Shown here in pieces: positions 1 through 10,853 of a DNA stretch of 43,416 nucleotides. Within the stretch, counting starts at the first letter, position 1; every line of letters starts with the position of its first letter. Below the pieces are notes generated by a model. That model saw only the letters and a program-made list of their open reading frames with translations. It had not been told where the DNA came from and made no database searches. Source of the stretch: Polysphondylium violaceum (lineage: Eukaryota > Evosea > Eumycetozoa > Dictyosteliales > Dictyosteliaceae); assembly GCA_000277445.1 (NCBI GenBank), contig AJWJ01000157.1, positions 1 to 43,416 on the forward strand. The letters run 5' to 3'. The position numbers and the translations under genes were made by a program.

Positions 1-2948
1 ACTCCTAAAACAAAAGTTGCTCCCAAAAAAGAATCAACTACTAAACCAAAAGCACCATCATCATTATCACCTCCTCCAACTAAACAAATAACACCAACAT
101 CAATATCATCCCCTACAATTTTATCATCTACTTTATCAACAACAACAGCGCCATCACCATCATCATCATCATTATTGTCATCACTAAACCCAGCGCCAGG
201 ATCCAATATTAATAGTACCAGTATCTCTATTCCAAAAAAACCAACTACCTCTATAGCATCCACTATACCAGAATCAAAAAAGGATATCCTTTTAACACCA
301 TCCATTTTATCAGGAGAATTACCATCACTACAAAAGTATTTGGAAACCATAAACAAAGGTAAAAAGAAACCAGTAGAGGATGACTCTAAATCAAAGAAAA
401 AGAATTGGAGAGATGACAAAGGCGGTCTATCAGTAACCAATTCAGTTCCTATGTTTATTCAAGAGTTTTCAAATGCAGATACATGGTCAAAGATACGTGA
501 GTTTCTAATCGTTGTAAATTCAAAAATGAGTAATTCTTGCAAGAAAAGATTTTTAGATGAAGGTGGTCTTTCAGTTATGCACACTATTTTAAACTATGCC
601 CTTAATACTACAACAATACCAAAAGATATTATCATTGCTTTAAATGTAAGATTATTGATTAACTATATATATTTTCAATCTTAACTTTTATTAATAATAA
701 TCTAAATGATGAATAATTATAGGGTTTGATTGGATTACCATGTACAGTTGAACATTTAAATGCGGAAAAGTTTATTGGAAAAGCAGTGAGATCATTTAAA
801 AAACATTCAAATTCAAATGTTAAGGAATCTGCAGAAGAATTGGAACTTTTATGGTTAAAACTTATTAAAAAGTCATCCGAAGAAGGTGGTGATTCAAGTG
901 ACAAAAAGAGACCAAGAGAAACTACAACTGCGAATCTTAACGATAAAGGTATGTTGTTTTTATTTATTAATCTATATCATCGTTTTATTGTTGTTGTGGT
1001 TGTTATTGTCTTTGCAAATATTGTTATTGTTGTTTTATTTGATCATACAATTATTACTAGATATACTTTATTATTCATGAATAAAGAAGGAATAAGATCA
1101 AAAAAGAAAAAAAAAACAAAACAAACAAATCTACACGTTTATACATATCACCATCATCATCATCATCATCGAATAAAATTTGATGATGATAGTAAAAGAT
1201 GGCGATGATAATCAGTGTATGATATGATTTTTTTATTATTTTTACTATTAGTATTATTATTGAATATTGAGATAAGATTATTAAAACCAATGAAAATTAC
1301 ATATGTTTAGACTCAAAGAAACTAAAATCGTCAATTACCCCCGTCATTCCTATCCCCATTCAAAAGAGATCAGCAATCAAAGAATATGAAGATTTCCTTG
1401 GTGGCGCAACAAATACAAACAGCAATAGTTCAACAACAACAGCAGTAACAACAACAACAGTTTACAACAACAGTAAATCATCACCAACACTACAATCCAA
1501 TAGTACAGGGAAAACAAAACCATTATTTCCAACATCACCCAATATTAAAAAGAATGCTTCTTCTACATCATCACCAACTCCATCTTCAACAACATTATTA
1601 ACACCAACAACAACAACAACAACAACACCCAACACCACTGATCCCTCTAGTCGACTTGTAACAGCAGCGATGGTAGATAAAAAGATATACGAACTTAAAA
1701 AACCTCCACCATTATCAAATAACAATTCTAGTGGTGGTAATGTATCAAATTCCTCTAGAGTTAGATCATCTCAATCAGTTTTGGATTCAATTGCAGGTGC
1801 ATGGGATCTTCCACCACAAGAGCCCGACGATGTGGTTGTACCCGATCCAAACAGAAGAAAATCATCTAAAGGACGTGTGACAGTTAGTTGGGCATCTGAA
1901 GATAAACTCTTGTCGATTAAAGAGTTTACCAAAGAAGATATTGCCGACGACTCTGTTCAAACATTGGACTTTGAAGAAGCAAGAGCACTCGAACATAAAA
2001 ATGAAAAGATTTTCAATAGAAAGAATGATAACTTCAAACAACCTACAATTCCATGGAAGACCCCATTACCTATCGATCCAAAATTACTTCCAGATTTAAA
2101 TATGTATGGCTCAGAAAGTAATGAAAGAAAAGTTCAAACTGAAAGAGAAAATTATATTCTTATGGAAGTGTATCTCAATGAGAGTAGCATTCCAAGTACT
2201 CCTCAAGAACCTGATAAATTAGAACCAGATTACAATGATGACGATGTAAAAGTTATTCCATCTGGTGATGATGCTTTGGATGAATCTAAAATTGATGAAA
2301 TTCTATCTTCTATTCCAAATAATCTTGGATATAATAACAATAACTTTAGCAATGGTTTTAATAGTAATAATAACAATGATTACAATGAATATAATAATAA
2401 TAGTAATAATAACTTTAACGATAATAATAATGATAATTATAATAACTTCAACTACAATGATAATGATTTCAATAATAGTAACAATTTTAATAGAGCAAAC
2501 AATAATAGTTACAATAGTAATAATAATAGAATTAGTATGGGTAGTAACAATAGTTATAATGATGATGACTTTAACAATAGTAACAATTTTAATAGGAATA
2601 ACAATTTTAATAATAGTAATAATAATTATAATTATAATGACTCAGATTTTAATAATAGCAATAATTTTAATAGACAAAATAATAGTAGCAATAATAATAA
2701 TAGTAGCAGTTACAATAATAGCAATAATAATAATAGTAACAGTGGCCACTTTTCATTCGCAGATGATTTTAGTAGTGGTTTTGATAGTCACTATAATAAC
2801 TATAATTACTCTGATAATGATTTCAACAATAGTAACAATTATAATAGAAGTAGTAACAACAACGGCAACAATAATACTAATAGCTATTCAGATCAAGACT
2901 TTAACAATAGTAATAATTTTAATAGAAATTACTCTGATAATAATAATT

Positions 2949-2982
<34 letters not shown>

Positions 2983-3064
2983 TAACTTTAATAATTTCAA
3001 CTACTCTGACAATGATTTTAATAATGGTAATAATTTTAATAGAAATAAAGGTGGATACTCTTGA
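1..3064 (+). CDS. PNUTS (PPP1R10)-like PP1 regulatory subunit, 5' end outside window
   Basis: Exons <1-645, 723-948 and 1311-3064 join in frame (phases 0 and 1) to 874 visible residues; the start lies upstream. A Ser/Thr/Pro/Lys-rich leader is followed by a TFIIS N-terminal (LW) type helical bundle, roughly residues 145-275, with WSKIREFLIVV and a Leu/Trp-rich last helix. Near 1869-1892 comes GRVTVSWASEDKL, which resembles the RVxF-type PP1 docking site of PNUTS (KTVTW followed by an acidic/KL stretch). PNUTS-type proteins hold protein phosphatase 1 on chromatin to dephosphorylate RNA polymerase II and elongation factors during termination; that role is inferred from the family. The C-terminal ~200 residues are Asn/Phe/Tyr/Asp-rich with six copies of DFNNSNNFNR-like units. 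No C-terminal CCCH zinc finger is visible, unlike animal PNUTS. The order LW domain then docking motif makes the family call fairly good. Confidence 0.72.
949..1310 (+). other. Long second intron of the PNUTS-like gene
   Basis: Donor GGTATG and acceptor GTTTAG bound 362 bases, long for this window. It contains a CAT/CAC-rich stretch (1150-1170) and A-rich runs. An additional small exon cannot be excluded, but the 948/1311 join keeps the frame and gives sensible protein on both sides. Confidence 0.55.
2440..3060 (+). repeat. Degenerate coding repeat, Asn/Phe-rich, six units
   Basis: Units reading roughly Y-[NS]-D-x-D-F-N-N-[SG]-N-N-[FY]-N-R begin their DF step near 2465, 2567, 2645, 2819, 2897 and 3014. 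They are separated by variable Asn/Ser linkers, with a poly-Asn run around 2938-2990. Copies differ at silent positions (GAT/GAC, TTT/TTC, AAT/AAC) while the peptide is kept. Confidence 0.85.
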
Positions 3065-3204
3065 AAGGTATTTACCAAAGAACAAATAATAAACTATAAT
3101 ATATACATAAATATTATTTAAACAAACAGCATATTTAAAAATATGATATTACAAAATATATAAAAAAAAGATTTATTTATTTATTGATTGATATGTGATT
3201 TATT

Positions 3205-6117
3205 TTAATATAATTCTTGATAATTATCTGTTTTATTTCTAAAACAATTTAATTTTAATCCACCTTTTGGCTCCACCAATTGACGGATTGTTAAATTTTT
3301 CGAAGCTTTGACAGCCTCATGAATTCTCATGAAAAAGTGATCAGCACCTACATCTCTATAAATACCAGATATTTTAAAGGAATCCAAAACACCGGATCTT
3401 ACATCGGCAAAACATATTACAATTTTAATTTCGGTCAATTCTCTAATCAACTCTTTGAGATATTTTATACCGGTTGAGTCGACACGAGTAATGGAAGAAC
3501 AATCCAAAATGATTGCCTTTATCTTTGGATTTACAGAGTCATCTTCAAATCTGTACACCTTTTTCAATTGTTTTCTCAGATAATAGGCATTTACAAAAAT
3601 CAATGGTGAATCAAATCTAAAAATAATTTCCGATTCACTAGTGATTGCTTCTGGATAGAGATTGGTGTCACTGTAGGTGGCAGTGCCTGGAATACGACCA
3701 CAAAGGTGAGTGGTTGGCTTGGAAATGGTGAGTAAAATCAAGAGAATAGAGAGTAAAACGGCAGAGGCAACACCAGCTTGTACACCCAAAACCAATGTAC
3801 TCCAAAAGGCGACCAAAAGAAGAATCATATCGACTTTGTTGATACTCCAAAGATTTTGAACCTCTTCCAAGTCGATGAGTGGGATGACTGCAAAAATTAC
3901 AATACTCGATAAAACAACCTTTGGGAGATAATAAAACACTGGTGTCAAGAATAGTAATGTTACACCGACGACAACCACTGAAATAATGGTAGTGAATTGA
4001 GTTTTGGCACCAGAATTTAAATGTAATGAAGATCTACCAAAAGCACCTGCAGCTGGATATCCTTGGAAAATACCACCAATAATATTGGCCATACCAAGTC
4101 CCAAGAGTTCTTGATTCATGTTGAGTTCATATTTGGCTTTGGTGGCGGCTACTTTTGCTATACTAATGGTTTCAATAAGGCCGACAATGGGGATAATGAG
4201 TGAATCCTTGTAGAGAGAAAGTACTAAATCAATGCTAAAGTTTGTAAAGAATGAGGGAGATGGTAAACCACCTGGGATATCTTCAACGACTGCGACACCT
4301 TTACCCTTTAAATCTGCAAAATAAGACAAGAGTAAACCAAAAATGACGAGAAACAATGGAGCGGGCACTGGGATAGTTGTCTTTGGGAATGTTTTTAAAT
4401 AGTTTTTAAATATGTACAACATTGCCATACAAAATACGGCAATTACAACAGCGATCCAATTGGTCTTACCAATGTTACTAAAGATATAGATGGCATATTT
4501 CCAGGCAAACTGTTGATTTGTACCAGGTATGCCCAATAGAGATGGCGTCATACTGAGAATGATAATGATGGCTGCAGCAGAAGTAAAGCCACTGAGCACT
4601 GGTCTTGAAAGGAAATTGATAAGGAAACCCAATTGTAAAAAGGACATTAACAAAAAGTTTATACCAACCAACAATGACAAGAGATTGGCCAAACCAATAT
4701 ACTCAATCATGCTGGTTGGATTTAAACTTTGGACAGCAGAGCCAACCAAAATACTCATCAAAGCCAATGGACCAACGGCCAAATGACGTGAAGAGCCAAA
4801 TAATGTATAAATAAGAGGTGGAATAAAGGCTGTGTATAATCCATAGATAGGTGGCATACCGGCAAGTAATGCATAGGCCATAGATTGGGGAATAATAATG
4901 GATCCCGATGATAAACCAACACTAAGATCATTTTGAATATACTCCATTTTATATGTTGAAATAACATTTACAATGGTCAATGATTTTTTTAATGCCTTGA
5001 GGGCTTTTTGACCAAATGTAAGTTGTTGGGAATTACCATAACCTTGATAATCGGTATCATTTGAAAATGATTTAATACCACTTTTTGATGTTGCAAGATC
5101 TTGCTTTAATGCTATTATTTGTGAACTTGTAATTTCACTTTCATATTCCTCTATAGTAGTTTTAGTATTAGTATTAGTATTCATAGTTTTTTAATTTTTA
5201 ATGTTTTATAAAACTTACCGTGAAATAAAGTATCATGTGCTTTTCTAAGATTTTCCATAACATCATGAGTTTCGGGAGATGAAATTGAATAACAATTCTC
5301 AATTTGTCTTACCCACAATGAATAGATCATTGCTTTAGCTTCATATAATTTACCTTGTTCATGATATTGATCAACAAGCTTTTTACAATACTCTGTATTT
5401 GACTTAACCCATTCAATATATTCCTCTCTGCTTCTATGTTCGATAATATCCAAAGCTTTTCCAACATGAAGAATAGCTAGGGTTTGAAAATTTGTGATGA
5501 ATGTGTGGGATAAAAATAGTAATTTTTTTTTTTTTAAAAAAAAAAAAAAATGAAATTGTGGAGGGTGTGGGTGGGGGAAAAAAGAGGTTAGCCTGTCTGT
5601 CAAAATATTCTAGAGTGTCAAAAAGTACACACTACTACATACCTTTAGAAATGTTGTTTATTATTAACTCGTAGTCTATGGTATCTTGATCCAATTGATA
5701 GATGCTCTCCATGGATTTTGCAGTGGTTATGATAGAGTGTTCATTGTGTGGATGGTGAAGGTGGTGGTGTTCTTGTTGGGAGTTGTGGTGGTGGTGGTAG
5801 TGTTGGTGGTGTTGTTGTTGGTGTTGATGTTGATGTTGATGATCATCAACATTATTATTATGGACTGATGCAATATCTGGATGATTGTGAGATGAGAGAT
5901 CTGGACTTGCAATTCCATCAATATCTATGAATGAATCATTTTGTGTTAATTGACTCTTTTCCTTATCGTTGGGGTTGTTGTCGTTATTGGTATTGTTGGT
6001 GTTGATAGTGTTATTGTTGTTTTCCTCTTGTTGTTGATTGTTTATTTCAATATTACTATCCTCTCTCTCACTTTTATTATCGTCGCTATTGTGTGGAGGT
6101 TGAGCAACCATTATCAA
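3205..6117 (-). CDS. SulP/SLC26 family anion (sulfate) transporter with STAS domain and extended N-terminus
   Basis: Three exons on the minus strand: 6117-5643, 5476-5219 and 5150-3205, joined in phase 1 at both introns (166 and 68 nt; donors GTATGT and GTAAGT), give 892 residues. The last exon is a full SulP transporter. It has the family signature PQSMAYALLAGMPPIYGLY and GSSRHLAVGPLA, then many hydrophobic membrane spans. It ends in a cytoplasmic STAS domain with IILDCSSITRVDSTGIKYL. SulP proteins move sulfate or other anions across membranes. The first exon is low complexity (Asn, His, Gln); the second encodes a charged, probably helical region (about residues 150-250) that I cannot assign. 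An ATG at 5184 could start a 659-residue transporter alone, but it lies inside the predicted last intron, and the upstream exons would then have no proper 3' end. The transporter call is firm; the fusion is inferred from splice sites. Confidence 0.85.
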
Positions 6118-7108
6118 GACTCTTTAGTATGAATTAATTTATTGGCAATGTATGTATGTTGATAAGATATAGGATATATAAAAAAACAAAGTATTATTGA
6201 ATAGTGCACCCTTGGGGAGGGGAAAATAATTTTTTGTTGGTGAATGGGGGAAGGGTGAAAAAAATCAAAAAAAAAAATTGTGAAAATGAAAAAAAAATAC
6301 AAAAAAAAAATAGAAAAAAAATGTGACACTTTAAAAATGTTGGCCAAAATCTAACGGCCAAAGGCACACAGCAGGGGGTAAAAAATAGAGATTGTCAAGA
6401 AATCTAAAAATCAACCAGGCAGATTTTTAAAAATCGATATTTTTATTTTGGCTAAACAAGTGTTGTTTTTTTTTTTCAATTGATTTTTTAAATGATTGAC
6501 GATGTGTGACATGAAAGAGGTAACAAGACTCAAATATGAAAAATAGTTCCTATACACTCATTTGTGCATTTATTCATTGTTTGAGGGATTGTTTTTTTTT
6601 TTTTTGTTTGAAAATTCTTAAAAGAGTTGGTCGAACGAATAAAATAAAGATTCAATTTCAATCGATTTAAAATGGCTATTGAGTGATATTTTCAATGGTG
6701 TCAAAATAGTTTTCAGAAATATCAAATAAAGGTTTTTTCTTTTTTTTTTTATTCAAGATTGTCGAACATGGACGAACGTTATCCTCAGAAAAATCAGACA
6801 CCGTAGATACCAGCCCTTTTATTTTCCGTCAGATAGATGAAACGCACACCAAGAATGAATCTATATGCACAGATCTTCCGACAAAAAACTATAAAAAAAA
6901 TTGTGATTCAGGACCAAAATTTTCTTATACTACAAAAAAAAACATCATTTTGTGGGTCCAGCAGGAGAAAAAAAAATAACGAAATAAAATTGAGACTCAA
7001 TAGTGCCCTATTATAGAGAATGGAGATATTAGAATTTAGAATAGATAAATCGGTTTAAAAAAACCCCACAACACGACACAATATAATATGATTTCAAAAT
7101 ATATACTT
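6118..7108. other. Intergenic, promoter side of the SulP gene
   Basis: About 1 kb between the SulP start and the 3' end of the NIFK-like gene, both on the minus strand. It holds A/T homopolymers, a small inverted repeat TTGGCC/GGCCAA near 6343-6364, and a less AT-rich block at about 6745-6880 without an open frame or RNA signature I recognise. Confidence 0.5.
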
Positions 7109-8175
7109 TTAAATAAATTTATTTAGATTTAACAGTTTTAGCAGCAGGAGTTGATTTGGTGGTAGTTTTTTAACGGTGGTTGGGGCAGCAGTGGTAGTGA
7201 CAGGGGTAGTGGTTGATTTCTTTTCTGATGTTGTTGATTTTTTAGTGGTAGTAGTGGTTGGTGTTGTAATTGGTGTAGTTGGTTTTGGATTAAGAGATTC
7301 TTTAATAATCTATAATTGTTGAAAGAAAGATTAATATTTATAGGCTAAATTAAAATAATAGCAATTATAATAACAATACATACATCTGAATAACCTGTAA
7401 AAGTATAGTTAAGACCATAATCTTTGATTTTCTCTTTAACAAGTTGTTCTCTTTCCAAACGATCATTCAACATTTTAATGACATCACTGTCGGTTTGAGA
7501 TTTATCCATACTATTATATCTTTTGATTTCATTTTCAATTTTTTCATCGGCCTCCATCATTTTCTTTTTGTTGTCTTTAAAGGCTTTGACGACATTGTCT
7601 CTAGTGTATAAGGTGTTGACAGGTGGTTTAAAATCACTGATGGAAACATTGATTCTCTTTCCAAACATAATATAACCAGCCATGGCATCTTTGGCAATTT
7701 GAGCAACTTCGGCATCACCAAATCTAACAAAAGCACGAGTAGCTCTCTTTAAATTCTTTGTACGATCTACTTTAACACCTTCAATACTACCAAATTGACT
7801 GAAAAATTTGAATAACTCATATTCATAAAAACCATGTGGTAATCTTAAAATTTTAATAATTGATCCTTCTTTACCCTATATTGGAGTAGTGTGTATTGTT
7901 GATTGTTAATATATATCTCTATGCGTTAAGTGTTTATACTAATAGTAGTAAGAGTTGAAATTTACAAAAATAATTCTCTTTTCTTTAGCCAATTGTTCTT
8001 CAGTCTTTTGTTTTAATTTTTCGTCGCCATGTAATGGAACTACATCATGTGAGTTACTGAAACCATCTTTTAATGATTGTGGTTTAATTGGTTCTGATTT
8101 AGTTTTCTCTACTTTTTTTGATTTGGCTACGACTTTTTTTTGTGAAGCTTTGGCGGTTTTATTTACAATACTCAT
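7109..8175 (-). CDS. NIFK/Nop15-like nucleolar RRM protein (ribosome biogenesis)
   Basis: Exons 8175-7966, 7875-7384 and 7309-7109 (introns 90 and 74 nt, both phase 0). A Lys/Ser/Thr-rich N-terminus leads to one RRM, about residues 70-155: IIKILRLPHGFYEYELFKFF (RNP2 region), then TRAFVRFGDAEVAQ (RNP1 region) and GKRINVSI. A Lys/Glu-rich helix and a Thr/Lys-rich tail follow. This is the layout of NIFK (MKI67 FHA-interacting nucleolar phosphoprotein) and yeast Nop15, needed for 60S subunit maturation. Oddity: at the 6-T run 7166-7171 the frame runs into an unlikely Leu-rich tail ending at 7109. The +1-shifted frame instead reads a typical basic Thr/Lys/Ala tail ending at 7119. A one-base loss in the homopolymer (real or a sequencing error) is likely. 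The RRM call is firm, the family call good. Confidence 0.82.
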
Positions 8176-8758
8176 TTTCTATATATTAATATATCGATAT
8201 ATTATAGTTTGTGTGTGGCTGAAGTGATTGAGAATATATAAAATTAACAAAAGATAATAATATAGATAAAATAGAAATATTTGTATTAATGTGCCCTCGG
8301 TCAATTTTCGTTTCGTTTTTTTTTTTTCTAATTTTTACGATTATTTTTGAAAAAAAAATTTATTGAATTTTTTTGAATTTTTTTTTTTTTTTGGTATAAA
8401 ATCACCAAGAGTGAAAAAAAGACGACACGAACTTCTTTTTTAAATATTTGTATCTTGACTTTTGATTATTGAGATAGAGTTGAATTTTATTTGAAGATTA
8501 TTTCTAAAATGAGCAACAGAGGTACTCTTTTTCTTTTGTTTGAAAATAGAAAATTTTGAATTTATTTTTTTTTCAAAAAATTTCACCACATACACACTCA
8601 CAATGAAAAACCCAACCATTTCTTTGCAACATCACAAAATTTCATTTGTACAATTTTTTTTATAAATTAAATTTTTCCACAAGTCTCATCATTATCATTT
8701 CATACTCGTATACTATGCTCTCTTTAAAGAGACTCGCTCAATTACATTCTACATCAAG
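8176..8758. promoter_or_regulatory. Divergent promoter between the NIFK-like and ARM-repeat genes
   Basis: The start codons diverge here across long T and A runs. An ATG in good dictyostelid context (CTAAAATG) sits at 8509, followed after four codons by a possible donor at 8522. Splicing to the AG at 8728-8729 would join it in frame to the downstream coding region, so part of this stretch may be a first exon and intron rather than promoter. Confidence 0.45.
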
Positions 8759-8823
8759 ATGCAAAAATATTTATTTTTATCTCCTTCTCAGAGTAGTGGT
8801 GGAATAATCTGTAAAAGATATTT

Positions 8824-8855
<32 letters not shown>

Positions 8856-10680
8856 CTGACATCAGCAATAATAGTCATAGTAGTAGTTTAGTTAAATATA
8901 ACAATGGTAATAGTTTTTCTGCTTATAAATTCTATTCAACTAAAAATCAAAAAACATCAACTACAAGTGATCACTCCGAATTAGATACTATAATGTTTTA
9001 CGATAAAGAGGAATTTAAAAGAAAGCCAAAATTTTTTAAATTGATTGCATTGTTGGTTGCTGGTGGTGTTATCTTTAATTTATACAATGAATACTTATCT
9101 TTTGGTAAGGAATATTATATTTAATTATAATGATCATCATTTCATCATTTCATTATTAATTAATCAATCAATATATAATACAGATTCAGATGAAATTTTA
9201 TCAGATATTAAAACTATTTTATCAAGTGATGATCCAAGTATTAGAAATTCTAGTTTAAAACAAATTTATAAAAGATCAACACTTCGTAAGTATATAATGA
9301 TGGTATAAGCTTTGGAGAGAATAAATTTATTAATATGTAACAAAGCATTTACGATTGAAAAGATGTATAAACTTGGAGTAGTTGAAGTATTGGTAAAATC
9401 ATTGGATGACATTGACCCAACCGTTCAAGCAACAGCCATTAAAACCTTGTCGTCATTTATAAATAATGGATATGAAACCTATGGTAATGAAGCCATCAAA
9501 AAAGGTGCTGGTTCTATTTTATCAAATTTAATTTTATCAAACGGTATGAACACTGAAGCTGCCAGTATATTATGGGTTGAATTATTTTTATCAAGTTTGT
9601 ATCTTTTATCATACATATATGATTATTATTATTATTATTATTATTAACTAACGAGCGTTTTATATAGAAACAAATCAAATGCAATTATTAACATCTAAAG
9701 AATTATTAAATTGTTTAAAAACATTTTCAAGTAAAGATGAACCACATTTGCAAGAGGTTTGTTTGACTACCATTAAAATATTATTTGCCAATAGAGAAGT
9801 TTATCCAATGATGACCAAAACCAAACCAATATTGAATCAATTGAAAAAATCGCAAAACGTTTTGGTATCAAATGTTTGTGAATATTATCTTAGTGTATTA
9901 AATGGTCAATTTATTCCACCCGTTGGTACAATCCAATATAATGAGGGTTCAAGTAAATTTAATCTTCACACTGGTTTTAATTTACTAATGGCACCATTGG
10001 CATATGTTTATTGTTGTTATAGATGGAAATCATTTACAAATGATCCTGTATGTATAAAATGAATAAAGAAGTTGAGGTAGTTGATTATATTATATTAACA
10101 TGATTAATAATCTCATTAGATTTATTGGAAAGCAAAAGGGATTTATGGAGCAGGATCAGTATTATTAGCAGGTATTTTAGCAACGATTACATTATATCCA
10201 GAATATTCATCAAACAAGATTGATGCAAGATTAAAAACTGAATTTTCACTCAACCCTTCAAGTATTTCAGAATTTGAACAATTTAAAAAGGGATTTGAAT
10301 CTATAAAATTAAAAGATGATAGTAATAATAATAATAACAATAGCGAACAAAACACTAATGAATCTGCCGATAGTTTATTATCAAAAGTAACAAATGTATT
10401 AGTAAAAGAAAAAACAGCAGAAGAAAAAGAAAAAGAAAAACAAAAACAATTGGAGAAACAAAAGGAAAAAGAAGAAAAGGAAAAGAAACCAAGTGCTCTA
10501 TTCTCTCCAAATTCATTGTTTGTACTCTCTCAAATGTTTCCAATTCTTGGCAATATGGTTTGGATCAATGGTTGGAGACATTCAAGATATATAATGCTAC
10601 CCACCATGGTTATCGTTTATCCAATATTATTTAAAAATAATAATCTCTTTACATTTGGTAATGATAGTATTGTACAATAA
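8759..10680 (+). CDS. Predicted membrane ARM-repeat protein, possibly mitochondrial
   Basis: Five exons, 8759-9104, 9184-9285, 9310-9594, 9668-10047 and 10120-10680, keep phase throughout and give 557 residues. The N-terminus is Ser-rich with scattered Lys/Arg, like an organelle transit peptide. A hydrophobic segment (LIALLVAGGVIFNLY) follows, then armadillo/HEAT-like helices (for example KLGVVEVLVKSLDDIDPTVQ, and LNCLKTFSSKDEPHLQEVC). Further hydrophobic stretches (LLMAPLAYVYCCY, GAGSVLLAGILATITLY), a Lys/Glu coiled-coil-like region and two terminal hydrophobic segments complete it. I do not recognise the family beyond the ARM fold. The second intron would be only 24 nt (9286-9309); a 60-nt version ending at 9345 also keeps the frame. 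The third donor (9595, GTTTGT) is non-ideal; 9544 is the alternative. The true start may be upstream at 8509. Confidence 0.6.
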
Positions 10681-10853
10681 ACATTAAAATTATAATAGTA
10701 ATAATAATAATATTAATAATATTATCACAACAACAATAATAACAACAACTATAAATAAACAATAAGCATTTGAATTTATATAAATTAATTGCAAGTTTAT
10801 ATTTTATTATTTATAAATAACTAAATATCAAAATGTTCAATGTATCTTATTAT

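Noticed and set aside
2265-3089. Long Ile-rich open frame overlapping the PNUTS tail, and its antisense partners
   Set aside because: It is the off-frame translation of AAT/AAC repeats; the Asn-rich frame continues the conserved protein.
3205-5184. SulP as an independent 659-residue gene starting at 5184
   Set aside because: Possible as an isoform, but the start lies in a phase-matched intron and the upstream exons otherwise overlap it by 4 bases with no 3' end.
6740-6970. Possible small RNA in the less AT-rich block upstream of the SulP gene
   Set aside because: ATGATGT and CTGA boxes occur on the minus strand, but no flanking stem or guide logic is visible.
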